A stretch of DNA of 64,000 nucleotides from Spirometra erinaceieuropaei (taxonomy: Eukaryota; Platyhelminthes; Cestoda; Diphyllobothriidea; Diphyllobothriidae): the NCBI GenBank assembly GCA_902702965.1, contig CACRXP010000848.1, positions 187,772-251,771 of the forward strand, read 5' to 3'. This document shows positions 11,281-24,316 of the stretch, piece by piece; within the stretch, counting starts at the first letter, position 1, and every line of letters starts with the position of its first letter. The translations under genes were made by a program, and so were the position numbers. The notes under the pieces are model-generated. The model did no database searches. It was not told the DNA's origin and worked only from the letters and a program-made list of their open reading frames with translations.

Positions 11281-11639
11281 ATATCTAGAAGACAAATGTC
11301 AACATGATGGAGATCAAAGTGATGCCCCTGAATCATCACTTTGTGCCAGAGGGGGGCCCAGAGGAAGACTAAAGATAATTCAAGATAATCCATCTAGATC
11401 TGATTATATGCTATTGTCCAGTGAATGTACTAAAAATGACTCGTCAACCTGCCGACCTTACAAAAGCCTTTAACAGATAGTTTCCGAAAGAAAAATGATA
11501 ACAAAAAATATTCAGGGAAACTGAGCAACCAGAACACCATGAGGAATTTCTTCGTTAATGAAATGCGGTCAAAAAATGAATCCCTCAGCCAAAGGAGGAC
11601 TGTGAATCCAGAATCATGCAGCAGGCTGAAAATAAGTCC

Positions 11640-13010
11640 GAAATTTTATTCCATGCAGGACAAGTAATAAGGAACGACACCCAAATGGCAAATTTATTCA
11701 ATAAATAGTTCTCAGCAAAGTACAATGTCGAAGGCGAATGCTTCACTATACGTCCCAAACTGTAATTTCTATCGACAGGACTGTGTTAATAAACGAGGCA
11801 GATTTTGTCTGAACTACCTCAAAACTGCCCTTGAACAAAGTGTTCTTCATATTTCAGCCTAAACTACTATGAAAAGAGCGTGTTTTGCTACAAAACAACC
11901 ACAGACTAACGAAAACCAACTAGTTGGATGCCCCTAGTCCCCTTCAGAATGTAATAATAATGATACAGACCACAGCCATCTACATAGAAGGGAATGGATT
12001 TTCGTTAATCCCTGCGTCACACAAAAGTGGTAGACGTTGGAGGGGTTCCTCCTAGAAAGTACTGAAAAAATTTTCTGCTGCCGTTCGCAACGATATGAAG
12101 TCTCGCTCGCACGCAGTCGTGCAGACAGTGAGTGTTTTGGTAGCAATTTGCTGAATATGTTCGCCGAGAGATATTTTGTCTTATACGATACGTCTGAAAT
12201 GGTGTACAATGTTCAAAGCACATTCATCCTTTTTCAGCTGCTGATCCTGAGAGCTATTATAGAACTTCTGGGTAACACAAAAGGACGACGCGGCCAGTCC
12301 TAAGCGACTATCAAAATAAACTGACAACTGGCAGTTAGTAGACACCCAAACTTAATTATCTCGAAGACAATTTCAACATCAGGCTGCTATCCGAATTCAA
12401 AGTTCGCGAAAGGCGAACTATCCATTAACCAGAAACCACTTCAATCCAAACATAAATCCCTGTATTGTATATCTCGTTCTTTATTCTATCTTTTGTTATT
12501 TTTTCACCTTGGAATTCAGGCCTTTTTCTGACTTAAAATAAACCCTTAACTCGCGATCTACTGACTAAGCAGACACCCAAAACAAACTTAGCCAAATTGC
12601 AGCCAAAACGGATAAGTTTGGTTTAAGCATTTTCTTGTGTTCAAAGGAGGCTGAGCGCTCGAATGGTCTTAAAATAAATTCGCTCTATTCTACTCAACCG
12701 ACCAAACTGACAGTACGTACTCTCAGTGAGGTTTGTTTTAGTAAACAGACTGTCAGAAAAGCTACCAGACAACTTTCAAAACTCATCTTCTATGAAACAT
12801 TTAAGATACCACAATGAATGCTGAAGGCTTTGATATGTGCTTCAACATCTTTTGCTAAAATATTCTTAATACTCCAGTCAAATGAAAACTTGCCACACAG
12901 CTGGAAACAGTTGAGACTTGTAACAATCTTTAAAAATGGGAACCGATCTCATACCCAAAGCTGTCGTTGTGTTCTCTGAGCAATGGCCATGACAAAATCT
13001 TGTTAAATTA
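11640..13010 (+). mobile_element. Eroded LINE (non-LTR) fragment
   Basis: Traces of the pre-RT and RT-1 region of a non-LTR element: AKYNVEGE-type linker near 11,720, a QLSKLIFYETFKIPQ block near 12,770 and LPHSWKQLRLVTIFKNGNRS at about 12,890-12,950, which corresponds to the usual LP..WK.A.V.PI.K.G motif. No frame survives beyond about 60 codons. The middle (11,900-12,650) is not identifiable. Confidence 0.4.
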
Positions 13011-13739
13011 ATTTTTAAGCAATTTTTAAGCCATCTGACGGACCTTAACCTCATAGCCCCCTCTCAATATGCCTTCTTGTCGAAACCATCACGGCGGCAC
13101 TACCATCATGCCACTGTTCTCACTCTCCCCCCCCCCAGCAATGACTTTCGCAGTTCTTGATATCGTCTCCTCATTTCGACCTCAAGCGGTCTGACGGCGC
13201 TCACGGCGGAGCACCTGTATTTGCTGTCTACTAGTTGGTTAGTCGTGCTTCCCTTGCCCACTCCTCGGCTGGGCTCGAAGCGTACTGTGACCGATCGCAT
13301 CTGGGTACCTCTCGTCTCATCACTCTGACGCGAATAATCTCATTCGCTGTATGAACTCTGACCGGGCGATGTCCGTTTTGAAACCCTTTAACAATGCCGC
13401 ATGCAGACCAGTCCTGTCTGACCCGCATACGTACCCCTCAAGGCTGACATTTATTTCTGTCCTCATGATGTCTGTTTATACTCCGTTAAACACCGCCACA
13501 TTGAGGTCAGTCCTGCCCGCATTTTTATCCTTTCATGGGCAACAGTTTTTTGGCCTTTAAATTTATATGCATATGTATATATTTGGAGGGTTAGAGGTAG
13601 AATCCTTGATGGCCCTATTTATGTACAGCGATTTCACAGATTCATAATCAAAAATAAAATTGCAGGCAGTTACACTTTGATTGGGTCACAGTTCAATCGT
13701 AATCATAAGGCAGTGCGTTAGATCACCGTAAATTAGTCC
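13011..13739. other. No recognisable gene
   Basis: A cytosine run (about 13,126-13,136) and a GC-rich tract (13,150-13,340) are seen, with no coding or repeat identity. The right end may be the 3' untranslated tail of the minus-strand LINE that follows. Confidence 0.45.
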
Positions 13740-16700
13740 GGAGGCTTTGTATATGAGTTTTTTTTAAATTGTGTGTAGGCATGCTGTACAAGCCGATTAA
13801 CTATACGAGAAAGTTTTCTTTTAAACATGCAAATTGTGTCAGCCGTCACCATCTCGATGGAAGCAAGTTCCACGGTCGAACAATCCCTGGCTGCATGAAA
13901 ATTTTCGACGGTCTAACCGCGTGCGCTCATTCTTAACTTCGTAGATATGGCTACCTAGTTAGTTTGTACGGGCAAACTGAACGAAGTCCTCCGCTCTTAA
14001 TGAGCAACCCTGGACGCGGAATATCCGGAACGTGCAAAGGAGACTGCAGTTTATTTGTGTATATGAGAGAGGAAAAAAGCCAAGAAAATTTAGCCTCTCC
14101 TGATAAGGCAAATGCTTAAAACCGTTGACCATCTTTGTCGCGCCGCGTTGCACCTGTTTGAGTAATTCGATATCCTTCCTTATCCATGTGAAGGTGTTGG
14201 CATTCCATACTCCATATGAGGTCTTACAAAGACACCAAACAGTCTTTCGAAGAGTTCGGGAGGGACTATTTTAAATACATGTCTGATCCGGTATAGAGTA
14301 CAAGTTGCCTTCTGGACCATCTTTTTGCAGTGTTCTGATGGCGATAAATTTGTGGTCGTCCACACTTCTAGATCTCTATGTCTTTCCACAGTTTCTAACA
14401 TCGTCCCATTAATGTAGTACTGGTGTATGGGAGAGGCGTTTCGGCCGGTGTTCAAGTGCAAGACCACGCATTTGGACACGTTAAACTTAAAAAGCCATCT
14501 GTTCGACCAAACACACAGTTTGTCGATGTTCGACTGCAACTTCTCTGCGTCATCATCACACTTGACTTTACTCCATATTTTTATGCCATCCGCGAACATG
14601 AGAGCCTCGCAATTCACTTCGCGGATGCAGTCATTAACTTACATTAGGAAGAGTACTGGACCTAAGGCAGAACCATATGGGACACCACTTTCCACCTTTG
14701 CCCATCCAGAGGAGGAGTTACCAACGACGATTCTTTTTACTCTCGAGGACAAAAAACTCCTAATCCATTTAAACATTCTTCCTTTAATTTTTTACATCCC
14801 AGATCTTCTGTAAAAGAAGCCTGTGTGGGACACTGTCAAAGGCCTTCTTGAAGTCAAAACCTATGACATTTACTGGAAAACCCTTATCGGTAGCTCGTCT
14901 CCATTTCTCGTGCGAGTAAAAACACTCGTTAGGCAGGGGCACCCTGGACGAAAGCCGTGTTGGGCATCACACAATATTTTGTTCTGTTCCAGGTATTTCA
15001 TCAAGTGTCCTTTGATAATGCGTTCCAGTATTTTACACGCGATGCAAGTAAGACTGACAGGACGAGAATTTCTGCAGTCAAGTCTTGAGCCTCCTTTAGG
15101 GATCGGAGTAATGAGAGCGCACTTCCATCATTCCGCCGTCCTCAAATGGCTTTTGAAATATTGCGGATAAGGGTTTGCACAGTTCATTGGCAAGTTCAAG
15201 AAGTGCTTGTGCGGGAAGTCTATCTGGGTCAGGCGATTTGCAGGTTTAAGCCGGAGTAGCTCGGCTTTAACTATGATCGATGAAAAGAGTGGTTCCTCGG
15301 TTAAGTAGGGTAGGGAGGAGGTAGGAAGGGGAAGGGTAATAGGAAGAGAGGTTGGTTGGCGAACGGATGGATGGGCAAATATAGAACAAGGTTCTCGGGT
15401 GGACACGGACTGGAAGAATTCAGTAAGGAGAGACACTTTAACCTGGTCATCAGTCTCCACTTTTCCATCTGCAGACCTAAGGGCAGGGGTCAGCTCCTGA
15501 GTCCTTTTGGTACTTCTTATATAACCATAAAAAGTTTTCGGATGCTCCAACGAATTTCGAAGTATGTTCAATTCAAATTTTCTTCACAGCTTTTAGGCCT
15601 CACTTTTACTAACCTTTCGTTGCCGCTTATATTCCTGTAAGTGTTCTTCGAAGCCATTTAGTCTGTAACGCCTCCACAGACGATTCCTTTTTCTGAATGA
15701 GGCCTTAAGTCCGGGCTTATCCATTTTGGGCGGTTTGTGGCTGTTTTTCTTCTGAGAGGACAATTGAAATAAACAATCTCGTTCAGTAAGGAACTGAAAG
15801 TATTCCAGTTGTCGTTTGCTCGACCATGAAGTTCAGTCTCCATGATACAGCTGCCGCTTCCCTCCTCACGAGAGAATAGTTTCCTTTCCAAATGCTCCTC
15901 TCACACCTGTCGGGTTGAACGAATTTGGAAAACAGTGAGTACTCGAAGTAGAGCGTGATGTGCTCGCTTGACCCTAATAGGGGTCGGTCCTGCAGGACTA
16001 ACACGTTTTCCTTCTCTCGGGTAAAAATAAGATCAAGGCAGTTTGACTGCTGTCCTTCCCTGGCCCGTGTTCCAAAGGTAACATTCTGGCAGACAGGTTT
16101 GTCCGTTTCCTATTTTAGTAGTTTGTGATTGAATCTGTCTTGCGGCACTTCTGCGGTCTACGTTAGCCAATCAATGCCACAAACGTCAAAATCCCCAACG
16201 ATAAGGACATCTTTCTTCCCACCAACTTTGTTAAGTTCAGTTATGAGCATGAGATCCCGGTGAGGAGTATGATTAGGTGAACCGGTACACCATCGAAAGC
16301 GTTAGTCATCGGACGTTCTTAGCAGATATGGTAACGCTTAGCAGTTCTACATCCCGTACCAGACTATATACATCAGCCATAGCGCTCAGCTCCTCCTCCT
16401 CCTCCTCAGCTTAAAATGTCTCTCCTGAATTGATGATATCCTATAAGGGATATTTATGAGTGTGTGATATCTTAATTTAGCCACGTTTCTGTGAATGCCA
16501 TAACGTCTGGCTTGGTTTCATCAAATGATGCTCTTAGTTCGTCTAGTACCTTGAAGAGGCTTCGCACATTTGCGGAGATAACCATCAAGTACTGTTTCGT
16601 TGGAGAGGCCCGGCCATCACTGTGACAGGTTCCGACCACAGGAAAGACCACTTTTTGTGGACTATTTGTCTACTTTTGATCTTCAGCCCTTTCTCTCCTC

Positions 16701-16870
16701 TGCCAATTCTCTCCTTCAATTCTGATCTCGGTTCTCTTATTTTCATTCTTTCACTCGCTTCGTAATCTGGAGTGCTTAGATGTAGTGCAAAGAGGCGGCG
16801 GAATCACCATTGAGAAGTTGGGCGTGGCAGCAGACCGATCCTTCGGAGTGAGAGTATCAATGAGAGGAAG
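13740..16870 (-). mobile_element. LINE-2: CR1/Jockey-group LINE, nearly full ORF2 but decayed
   Basis: Read on the minus strand: endonuclease start with ISANVRSLFKVLDELR (about 16,590), the TETWLN box, VGDFDVCGIDWL (about 16,180) and NCLDLIFTREKENVLVL (about 16,030); linker with PKTFYGYIRSTKRTQELTP (about 15,530); RT with RPVSLTCIACKILERI (about 15,060), AQHGFRPGCPCLTS, SGVPYGSALGPVLFL, FADGIKIWSKV (about 14,590); C-terminal VQKATCTLYRIRHV and FKRKLSRIVNRL (about 13,790). Three long frames (14,180-14,617, 15,128-15,571 and 15,658-15,891) are pieces of one ORF broken by frameshifts and stops. The FADD box is altered to FADG. Same family as the plus-strand copy at 4093-8255. Confidence 0.88.
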
Positions 16871-17003
16871 ACAGCAGTATTTTAGGGCAGGAAGAACAAA
16901 TATTTTATAAAGTCTTAGCTTGATTTCCGGAACAAAAAATTATGTGATATGAATCCACTTATCTGTGCGGCTTTGGCAGATATTCTGTCTGTATGGGGTG
17001 GTG

Positions 17004-17045
17004 GAGAAGAAGAAGAAGAAGAAGAAGAAGAAGAAGAAGAAGAAA
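17004..17045 (+). repeat. (GAA)n microsatellite
   Basis: About 13 uninterrupted GAA units lie between two same-oriented LINE copies, at the 3' edge of the left end of LINE-3. LINE insertions often end in a simple repeat, so it may mark that junction. Confidence 0.9.
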
Positions 17046-17049
17046 TGTT

Positions 17050-18990
17050 AGTTGGCGAACAGGTTAATGGGCACATAAAGAATTGTGTTTTTGGGCGGAG
17101 ATGCACAGAAAAAAATTAAAAAAGAGGACGCTCTGACCTAGTCGTCAGTCTAGTTTTCCGTTTGCAGACCTTGGGGCAGGGAGTGATCCTGAGTTCTCTT
17201 GGTACCTCCTATATTGCCAAATAAAATTTTGGGCTGTCTCAACGAATTCTACAGTACGTTCAGTTCGAAATTCCTTCACATTTTGGAAGCCTTACCTTTA
17301 CAAATGCGTCGTTGCCCTTTTCATTCCCGTAAGTGCTCTCCGGAGCCTGTTAGTCTGTAACGCCTTTAAAAATGATTACTTTTTTGAAAGAGGCCTGTCA
17401 ATTCGAGTTTATCCACTTTGAGCGGTTTGTGAAGTTCTTTCCTCTGAGAGGACAGCAATGATAAACAATTCCTTCTAGAAAGGAAATGAAAATCCTCCAG
17501 TTGTTGTTTGCTCCATCCTGCAATCCTGTCTCCCGTGAACCTCTGACACTTTTCTCCTCATTTTGGAATTTTTCTTGTTCCAATCGTTCCTCCTCCGCCT
17601 GTCAGGCAGAGTGGGTTTGGAACACAGTTAGTAAATAAAGTAGAACGCAATGTGGTCGCTTGACCCTTTTGACGATTGGTCCTGACAGGCTAGCACATTC
17701 TCCTTCTCGCGGGTAAAACGACCAAGTCAGTTTGACTGTTGTCCTTCCTTAGCCCGCGTTTCAAAGGTGATATTCTGACAGCGAAGTGTGTCCGTCACGC
17801 ATTGTAGTAGTTTGCTATTAAATTTGCCTGACAGCCACTGCGCAGTCCAATCAATGCCAGGAGAGTTAAAAACCTGAAAAATAAGATCACCTTTCTTCTA
17901 AGTGGCTTTGCGCAGCTCGGTCATGAGAATAAGATCTCGGTCAGAAGTCCGGCTAGGAGATCAGTACATTTCGAAAGCGTCAGTAGTCGGACATACTTAG
18001 CAGGTATAGTGATGCTTAAACGTTTCACATGTCGTACCCGTCTATGTACCTCAAGTATAGTGGTCAGCTTGCGAGTGACATAAATTATGACTTCTCCTGA
18101 ATCGTTGATATCCTCTCAGCGATATTTCTGAATCGGCAGTACTGCTGTCTGTAAACACGTTTACAGACAGCCACGTTTCTTTGAAAGGCATAACTTCTGG
18201 TTTATTTACGTCAGCCAAGTCCTTCAGTTAATCGAGTTTGAAACACAGGCCTTGGACATCTGTTCAATTCAATTCAATTATTTTATTAAAGACCCGTCGG
18301 GGTCCCATCAAAGCAAGTAAAAATAAATTTACATGCAAATTTTAGACGATGTAGGCAAAATCTGCACAAAGTGCAATGCATAGTTTTTGAGATTAGAAGT
18401 CCNNNNNNNNNNNNNNNNNNNNNNNNNNNNNNNNNNNNNNNNNNNNNNNNNNNNNNNNNNNNNNNNNNNNNNNNNNNNNNNNNNNNNNNNNNNNNNNNNN
18501 NNNNNNNNNNNNNNNNNNNNNNNNNNNNNNNNNNNNNNNNNNNNNNNNNNNNNNNNNNNNNNNNNNNNNNNNNNNNNNNNNNNNNNNNNNNNNNNNNNNN
18601 NNNNNNNNNNNNNNNNNNNNNNNNNNNNNNNNNAGAGCCTTAATCTGTGGATGCGACCTCCAGGGATATTTTCGCCTTAGAAATCCGGGATTACTTATGA
18701 CAAGTTTTGATCACAGGAAATACTCCTTGGTCAGGGCTGTTTGTCCATTTTTGATTTTCAACTCTTTCTACGCCTGCCAATTCTTTTTCTAAACTCTACT
18801 CTCCTTTCTGTCATTTTCGGTCTTGCCTACGGTCCGAATTCCAGACGAAAAACATATTTTTGTACGAGCTCCTTAGGGCCGTTCTTCCTTTTAACAGAAG
18901 CGCTGTCTGAACTCCGTTACCTCACATAACTTTTAGGGATCTTTGGGATATTTTCGCGTCACTCTGGGCCTGCTTTGTCTATCTGAAAGC
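17050..18990 (-). mobile_element. LINE-3: second minus-strand copy of the same LINE (5' part)
   Basis: Sequence collinear with about 15,340-16,870 of LINE-2, diverged but easily followed: the linker beginning near 17,100, the block around 17,400-17,590 parallel to 15,658-15,891, the endonuclease region 17,650-18,260, then after an interruption the N-terminal flank at 18,634-18,990 parallel to 16,590-16,860. It lacks the reverse transcriptase. The interruption (18,262-18,633) contains ATTTTATTAAAGACCCGTCG-type sequence and an assembly gap, so another insert probably sits there. Confidence 0.75.
18403..18633. other. Assembly gap (231 N)
   Basis: Run of N. Frames crossing it are artefacts. It lies inside an interruption of LINE-3. 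Confidence 0.99.
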
Positions 18991-19284
18991 TTTTCTGATG
19001 ATAGAAATTTGCCATCCTTCAGCGGCTCCGCTTACCCAACTTACACATGCTGAATTATGCCTGGAATATAATAATGACTTTGTGTGCCTGGGTTGTGGTC
19101 TTACACTCACAAAGCAATATTCTGTAAAGCAAATTTGTCCCCGGAAGCACTTCATTAATTTCTTAATATTAATTTAAATATTGTTTTTGTCGTCTTCAGC
19201 AGAGTCTTTAAGGTCATCACAATTACCCTCATATATACCAAAGTTTATTGAACTGTCTTTTATTCTATCTTAGCAGCTGACTGA

Positions 19285-20940
19285 AAAATAAGGACCCAGT
19301 CGTAGTACTTGAGGACGACCAAAGTGCAGAAGTAGTTGAAAATGGCAGTACAGCCGAAAACGTGGTCTGTTTCTTTGCTTAAGTTTTTACTAAGGAAATG
19401 AGTCTTAGGATCACAGTATCAACAGTGTTGTTGTAAATGCCGGTCTGGCGTTGGAACCTATATTCTTTCCGACATCCGTCGTAAGGAGAGAACTACGGAA
19501 TCTCAAGGACGCAGATTTCGTGGACCCCGAAAATATGCCGGCGAGATTCTTTAGGGAATTATCAAACAAAATCTCCAAACCACTAGCGCGTATCCTGTAT
19601 TCGTAACTTGAATCTGGGAGACGAAAGTCCGAACCGAAATCAGCAAGTATTCACTCGATATACAAGGGTGTCTTCCGAATTAATATAAAGCATTCTCGGC
19701 CGGTCAGCCTAACCAACATTTGCTGTGAAGTAATGGGGTCCGCTTCTAAGCAGGTGAATATGGATTTGCAGGGGGAGAACCATTTGCTTCTAGGTCTCCA
19801 GCACGTCCACAGGAACAGCTGCCCCCGTATTTCCGGTTTACTGCTCTCTACCGGGCGGTGGACTCGAGCACATGAATGGTTGATATCATGTTCCATTATT
19901 TCCAGAAAGCGTCAACCGCGTCTTACACAAGCGTCTAATATACAAACTGTCTGAAATTGGGAAAGGAGGAGATCCACTGGCATGGATCCCAGATTTTGTT
20001 ACAGGGAGATCGCAGAACGTGTGTGTTTGCTCGAAGTCAAGCCCTAGCACCATTCTTACTTGTTTCCCCTCATGGCTCGGTCTTACGTCCATTGCTCTTT
20101 CTGGTCGGCATAAACGACTGCTTTGAAGACTGGTGCTGTGGCGCCGTCATGTTTGCTAACGATGATAAACTGTGAAGAGCCACCAGATCTGATGCAGTCA
20201 GGCAACAATGGAAGTGAATGTGAACGACTCTTTGGATCGTTGGCTGCTAAATTTTAATGTTGGTAGGTGTGTGGTATAAGACTCCGTACCAGAATTATGA
20301 GTGGGGAGAATAACTCCTTCCGATACATCTTTGATGGGCATTCACTTTCAGATATCGAGGGATAGAAGTACCCTACGTTCTAATAACCTCGTTTAAACCA
20401 TCTACGCAGTGCCTAATGGCATTTAAACGTAAGACACGGGTGTTATGTGCGTAGAATGAAGGATTGAGGCAGATTGGTAAAGAAATATTCGGAAAACCCT
20501 GCAGGGCATTCACTTGGACTCACTTGGAGTATGCTTATCAGGCCTGGAGTCTGTGGTTTGAGGAGGATTATCAGCGGCTGGAAAAAAATGCAAACGAGGA
20601 TCACGAAGACGGTCATTGATTTTGGCCATCTGCCTTCGGAAATCAGACTGCCTGAATTTGATTTGCTTCTTTCCGATTACAGACAGCCGCGTGGTGACCT
20701 CATTGAAACCTGCGGAGTATCAAAGCCGTGAGTATGCCCTGGAAATTGACGTCTTCTTCTAAATGATCGGACAAACAGTCTTCGTGGTCATCCTCTAAGA
20801 CTGTGAAAAAGTTACTCTATACGGTCGTCCGACGAAGGGCCTTCGCACAGATTTGCTGAAGCATGGGACAGACTCCTTGAGGCAGTAACCCCCTCAGGCA
20901 CCGCAAGAATTTATTAAACTTCTATTTTCCGATATGAGTA
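19285..20940 (+). mobile_element. LINE-4: plus-strand copy of the CR1/Jockey-group LINE, heavily decayed
   Basis: Plus-strand frames in order: DPVVVLEDDQSAEVVENGS (about 19,300), the thumb-like block ELSNKISKPLARILYS (about 19,560), RPVSLTNICCEVM (about 19,700), a damaged GSVLRPLLFLVGIND (about 20,075), FANDDKL (about 20,152), and the C-terminal LPEFDLLLSDYRQPRGDLIE (about 20,650). Each piece lies in a different frame or is ended by stops. It is the RT half of the same family as LINE-1 to LINE-3. Confidence 0.78.
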
Positions 20941-21039
20941 AGCGGTCAAACAGCGAAAGCCTTATTGCATTGGTAAAGTAACTTAAGCATAATATGAAAT
21001 GATGAGACATCTTGGATATGCCAGAATCCTCCCCCCCCC

Positions 21040-22040
21040 CCAATCTCGAAGTTTTGCCTGATGACATACTTCACATTCAAAGAAAGAATTTATGCGCGGG
21101 TAAGTGACACGCCGATTTTGAACGAATAACAGAGGCCGTTCAACAACGTTCACTGGTACTCCGACATCACAGACTGAAATTCTGGTCTCAGTGATTAAAC
21201 GGTATCAAGTTCTGACAATTAGATAATGTGGCAGCGCCATCTTCTCGGATATATGATTGACGATGGAGTAGGGGGACGACTCGCTGAACTTTCGTGGCGT
21301 TTTCATTTTCAGCAAATAGTGTGATGGTCTTAATACTCAGATATTCAGTAGAGCGACAGTTCGATGACTGTATTCAGCTACATCAGTTATCATCCAATCA
21401 GCGACAAAGTTATTTGCGTAGGGATGCTATACCCGACTGTGTGGACGTGTTTAGGTGAACCACAAGGCAAGGTTGGCAAATGTAAATACCTTCTAAGGGC
21501 GCTTAGCATGAATGAATACTCGCGAATCTTCGTCGATCACCGCGTGCGCCAATGGCTCGAGAGACCAAATTCAGCAAACCTCAAAACTTGGAGACATATC
21601 CCGTACGTGAACTTTGGCTCAGAGGTCTTCGGCCGCCTTTCCATAACTCTTTTACTTGGCTTTGCACTTAGATTGGGAAAACCCTTATGTGCCTGCTGAT
21701 GAGGCCGAAAGACCGACTACCCCGTCCCGAAACGCCTTAAGTCGCCTATAGAGTCTGGCGCAGCTTTGGGCAAGGTAATAATATCAGAGGAACTGGAGGA
21801 CTACATTTGACGCGGATGGCTGAACATACAGCGGCAGCAAGGGCGAATGATAACACCTAAGAAGTCGCGACTGCAAAGACGCAAAACGGACAAACTAGAG
21901 TTCGATGAGGCCGAAGTTCTTAGGAGAAGTGATAACCGCGAGAGCCAAGAGCTACTGGAGTCGTGGTTTTCCGGTCCTCATTTGATAAAAAAATGCAATG
22001 ACGCCGCGCGCTTTATTCTGAACTGTGACTTTCATTAAGC
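21040..22040 (+). mobile_element. Penelope-like element fragment PLE-b (RT end and GIY-YIG region)
   Basis: KFCLMTYFTFKERIYARV at about 21,050-21,100 matches the PLE motif TYFTF.G.IYEQ. A long eroded part follows. Near 21,800 the TRMAEHT segment and then EFDEAEVLRRSDNRESQELL (about 21,900-21,960) with ESWFSGPHLIKKCND match the region after the GIY-YIG endonuclease of PLEs. Numerous stops are present. It resembles PLE-c at 40,940 more closely than either resembles unrelated sequence here. Confidence 0.72.
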
Positions 22041-24316
22041 AAAGCATTTAGCCATGCGGAGAGCGGGCGGACAACCACCGCTCCCGATACCGATGTCGGC
22101 GAACAGATTGCCCAAGCACACCCGCGGGTGATGAAATTGCGGCAATTAAGAAGTCGAATGAAGGCAATTAGGAAGTGATCACATAAAATTCAATAATGCA
22201 TGATGATTGCGAATACTTAGCATGTAAACGGGGTAGACAGGAAGATAACGACTGTATACAACAACACCAGGCCATCCAGACGATTATCTCATCACGCAAA
22301 ATTGCTGCGAATCCTGTGGAAGTTGACAGTTTTTATAGGCATGCAATGGCGTAGCAGCTACATATTTTAAGTAATGAAAATTCCGTACGACTATGCAATC
22401 GTATATGCCTCTGTCTTTGACGATGGATTTGAGTTAGAATCCAAAACATTTGACCAATAAAACTCTTGGTCCGTCGATCGATTCTATTTCTTTGTAAACA
22501 CTTAGACAGAAAATTCATGCAGTAAACCAGTTAATGTACTAGGTGCATCTCGGGGCGCCTACAAGGCCTTTGAGTGAAGCCAACGAACATTCAACATATA
22601 CGATGAGCAGTAAATACGGAAACGTTTGCAATGTATTATACAAAGGGAACCTAAAATATTTTGCCAAATATATTCTTGCTAGCACACGTTCCGCCCTGTC
22701 ACATCGACTCCCCCGGTCTTGAAGACGTTGGCGACATGTAGCGTTTCCCCTTCCGCCCAATCAACTTCCCAGTTACGATATTAATTTTGCCCTTGTTGCA
22801 TTTCCCACGATACACGCCTTACTGTCACGCGTAGAAATGAAGAACATTGACACCCGTAGAACTTGCGAAACACACCTTAGTCATAGTTAACAATTTCAGT
22901 GCAATAACAAACGCCCTACGCAGTGCTTCATCGATGTTATGTAACAACAGACAGCAATGGGAGACGTAAAGTAGTTTACAGGGTAATACGCACACAAGTA
23001 AAGTTCAAGGTTATACACACAGTGCGACTACCCCTTTTCCAATGCAAATCATCCTCAAAATACTAACTCTTTAATGAAGGTTCGGGTAATAGATAAGGCC
23101 TGTTGGTAAGATAAGCATAAAGGCCATTTTTTCAACCAACATTTTTATTCTGATTTGCAGCTTTGTTTTAAAAGATGTCATGGACTGTGGGCGGTTCAAA
23201 TCTCTAACTGAAATTGAACATTGATGGGCCGTTCTTTCCTGCGAATCGAGTTTGCAGCCCAAACACAAATAATTAACCACTGCATAAGTTCCTCAAATTC
23301 AAAATTCGTGCGTTTTAACGATGATAGATAAAATTATTTGATAACTAAGTGACATTCGCTTTTTGGCCAATGATGAGGCGCAGATTAATCTGCTTAGTAG
23401 CATTTAGGTACATATATGGGACATTCAGCTTGGGGAAATGTGGTAACTCGTTAAAGTAAGATGGCCTGTTACTCTACTTTTTAGTCTGGATGATGAGCTA
23501 GTATATCCTGAGCCGTTGCCTATGACGACTTAATACAGATTGTTCGATATCTTGAAAGGCCCCTGTACCACTTTAGTAGATTTCGGAATTCCCGCATCCG
23601 AGGTCACGTAGTTTGCGCTCCTGTAATTTCTGCCTCCAAAGTAATATGCCTGGTTAACCAGGCTTTTACGGTTGTAACCGCGATGCTTCACTTTTTCCTT
23701 AGTTGTGCACGTACTTGCACCTTCACTAGCCGATCCTGTTGTCTCATAATGTTCCCTTATCACGCCCTAATAGTAAGTAAATACGAATCTTAACCTGATC
23801 CCCGGCCTCTAATCTTAACTCCATGTATGCTCCTAGTAATATGTAATTACTTGATTAAATGTTGGATCAATCTAGTCCCATTAAACTGTCTCCCTTATTG
23901 GTTTTGTGTTTTGGTAGAACGATGCCTTAACTATCTCACTCCCACTTACATCGTGTCTAGCATACATTAGGTGGCGCGTCACGTTGAAATTATGCACGAA
24001 AAGCGACGTGTATGCTTCAGGAATCTTTACTTAAATTTACTTCTGATTGTCACTACATAGATTTCCGCGGACAAAGGATGTATCTATGGATGTATTTTTT
24101 GTCTGTGATTTAATCTTGATGTGTTATTTTACAGCCGGCCTTACTTCTCGCAGGAGCTTCTGAACTAATGCTGGGCTTTAGTCCTTCGAGTTTATTTATG
24201 AATTTGAGAAAGCTCCGCTGAATTTTTAAAACGAGTTTGGGTTGCACCGCATTGTCAGTCCACGAGTCGCTCATCACTTTCCTCCAAGTCATTCATGGTC
24301 TTCCTTTACCGCCTTG
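22041..24316. other. No recognisable gene; upstream flank of the phosphatase
   Basis: Small frames only. A minus frame at 23,530-23,763 is open for 77 codons but shows no motif and no consensus splice borders. No TATA-type signal can be argued for the DUSP19-like gene. Confidence 0.45.

Noticed and set aside
18371..18680. Frames of 90-97 codons around 18,500
   Set aside because: They cross the 231-N gap.
24242..24316. Longer N-terminus for the DUSP19-like protein
   Set aside because: The extension begins at a TTG and has no ATG; homology to DUSP19 begins at the ATG at 24,317.
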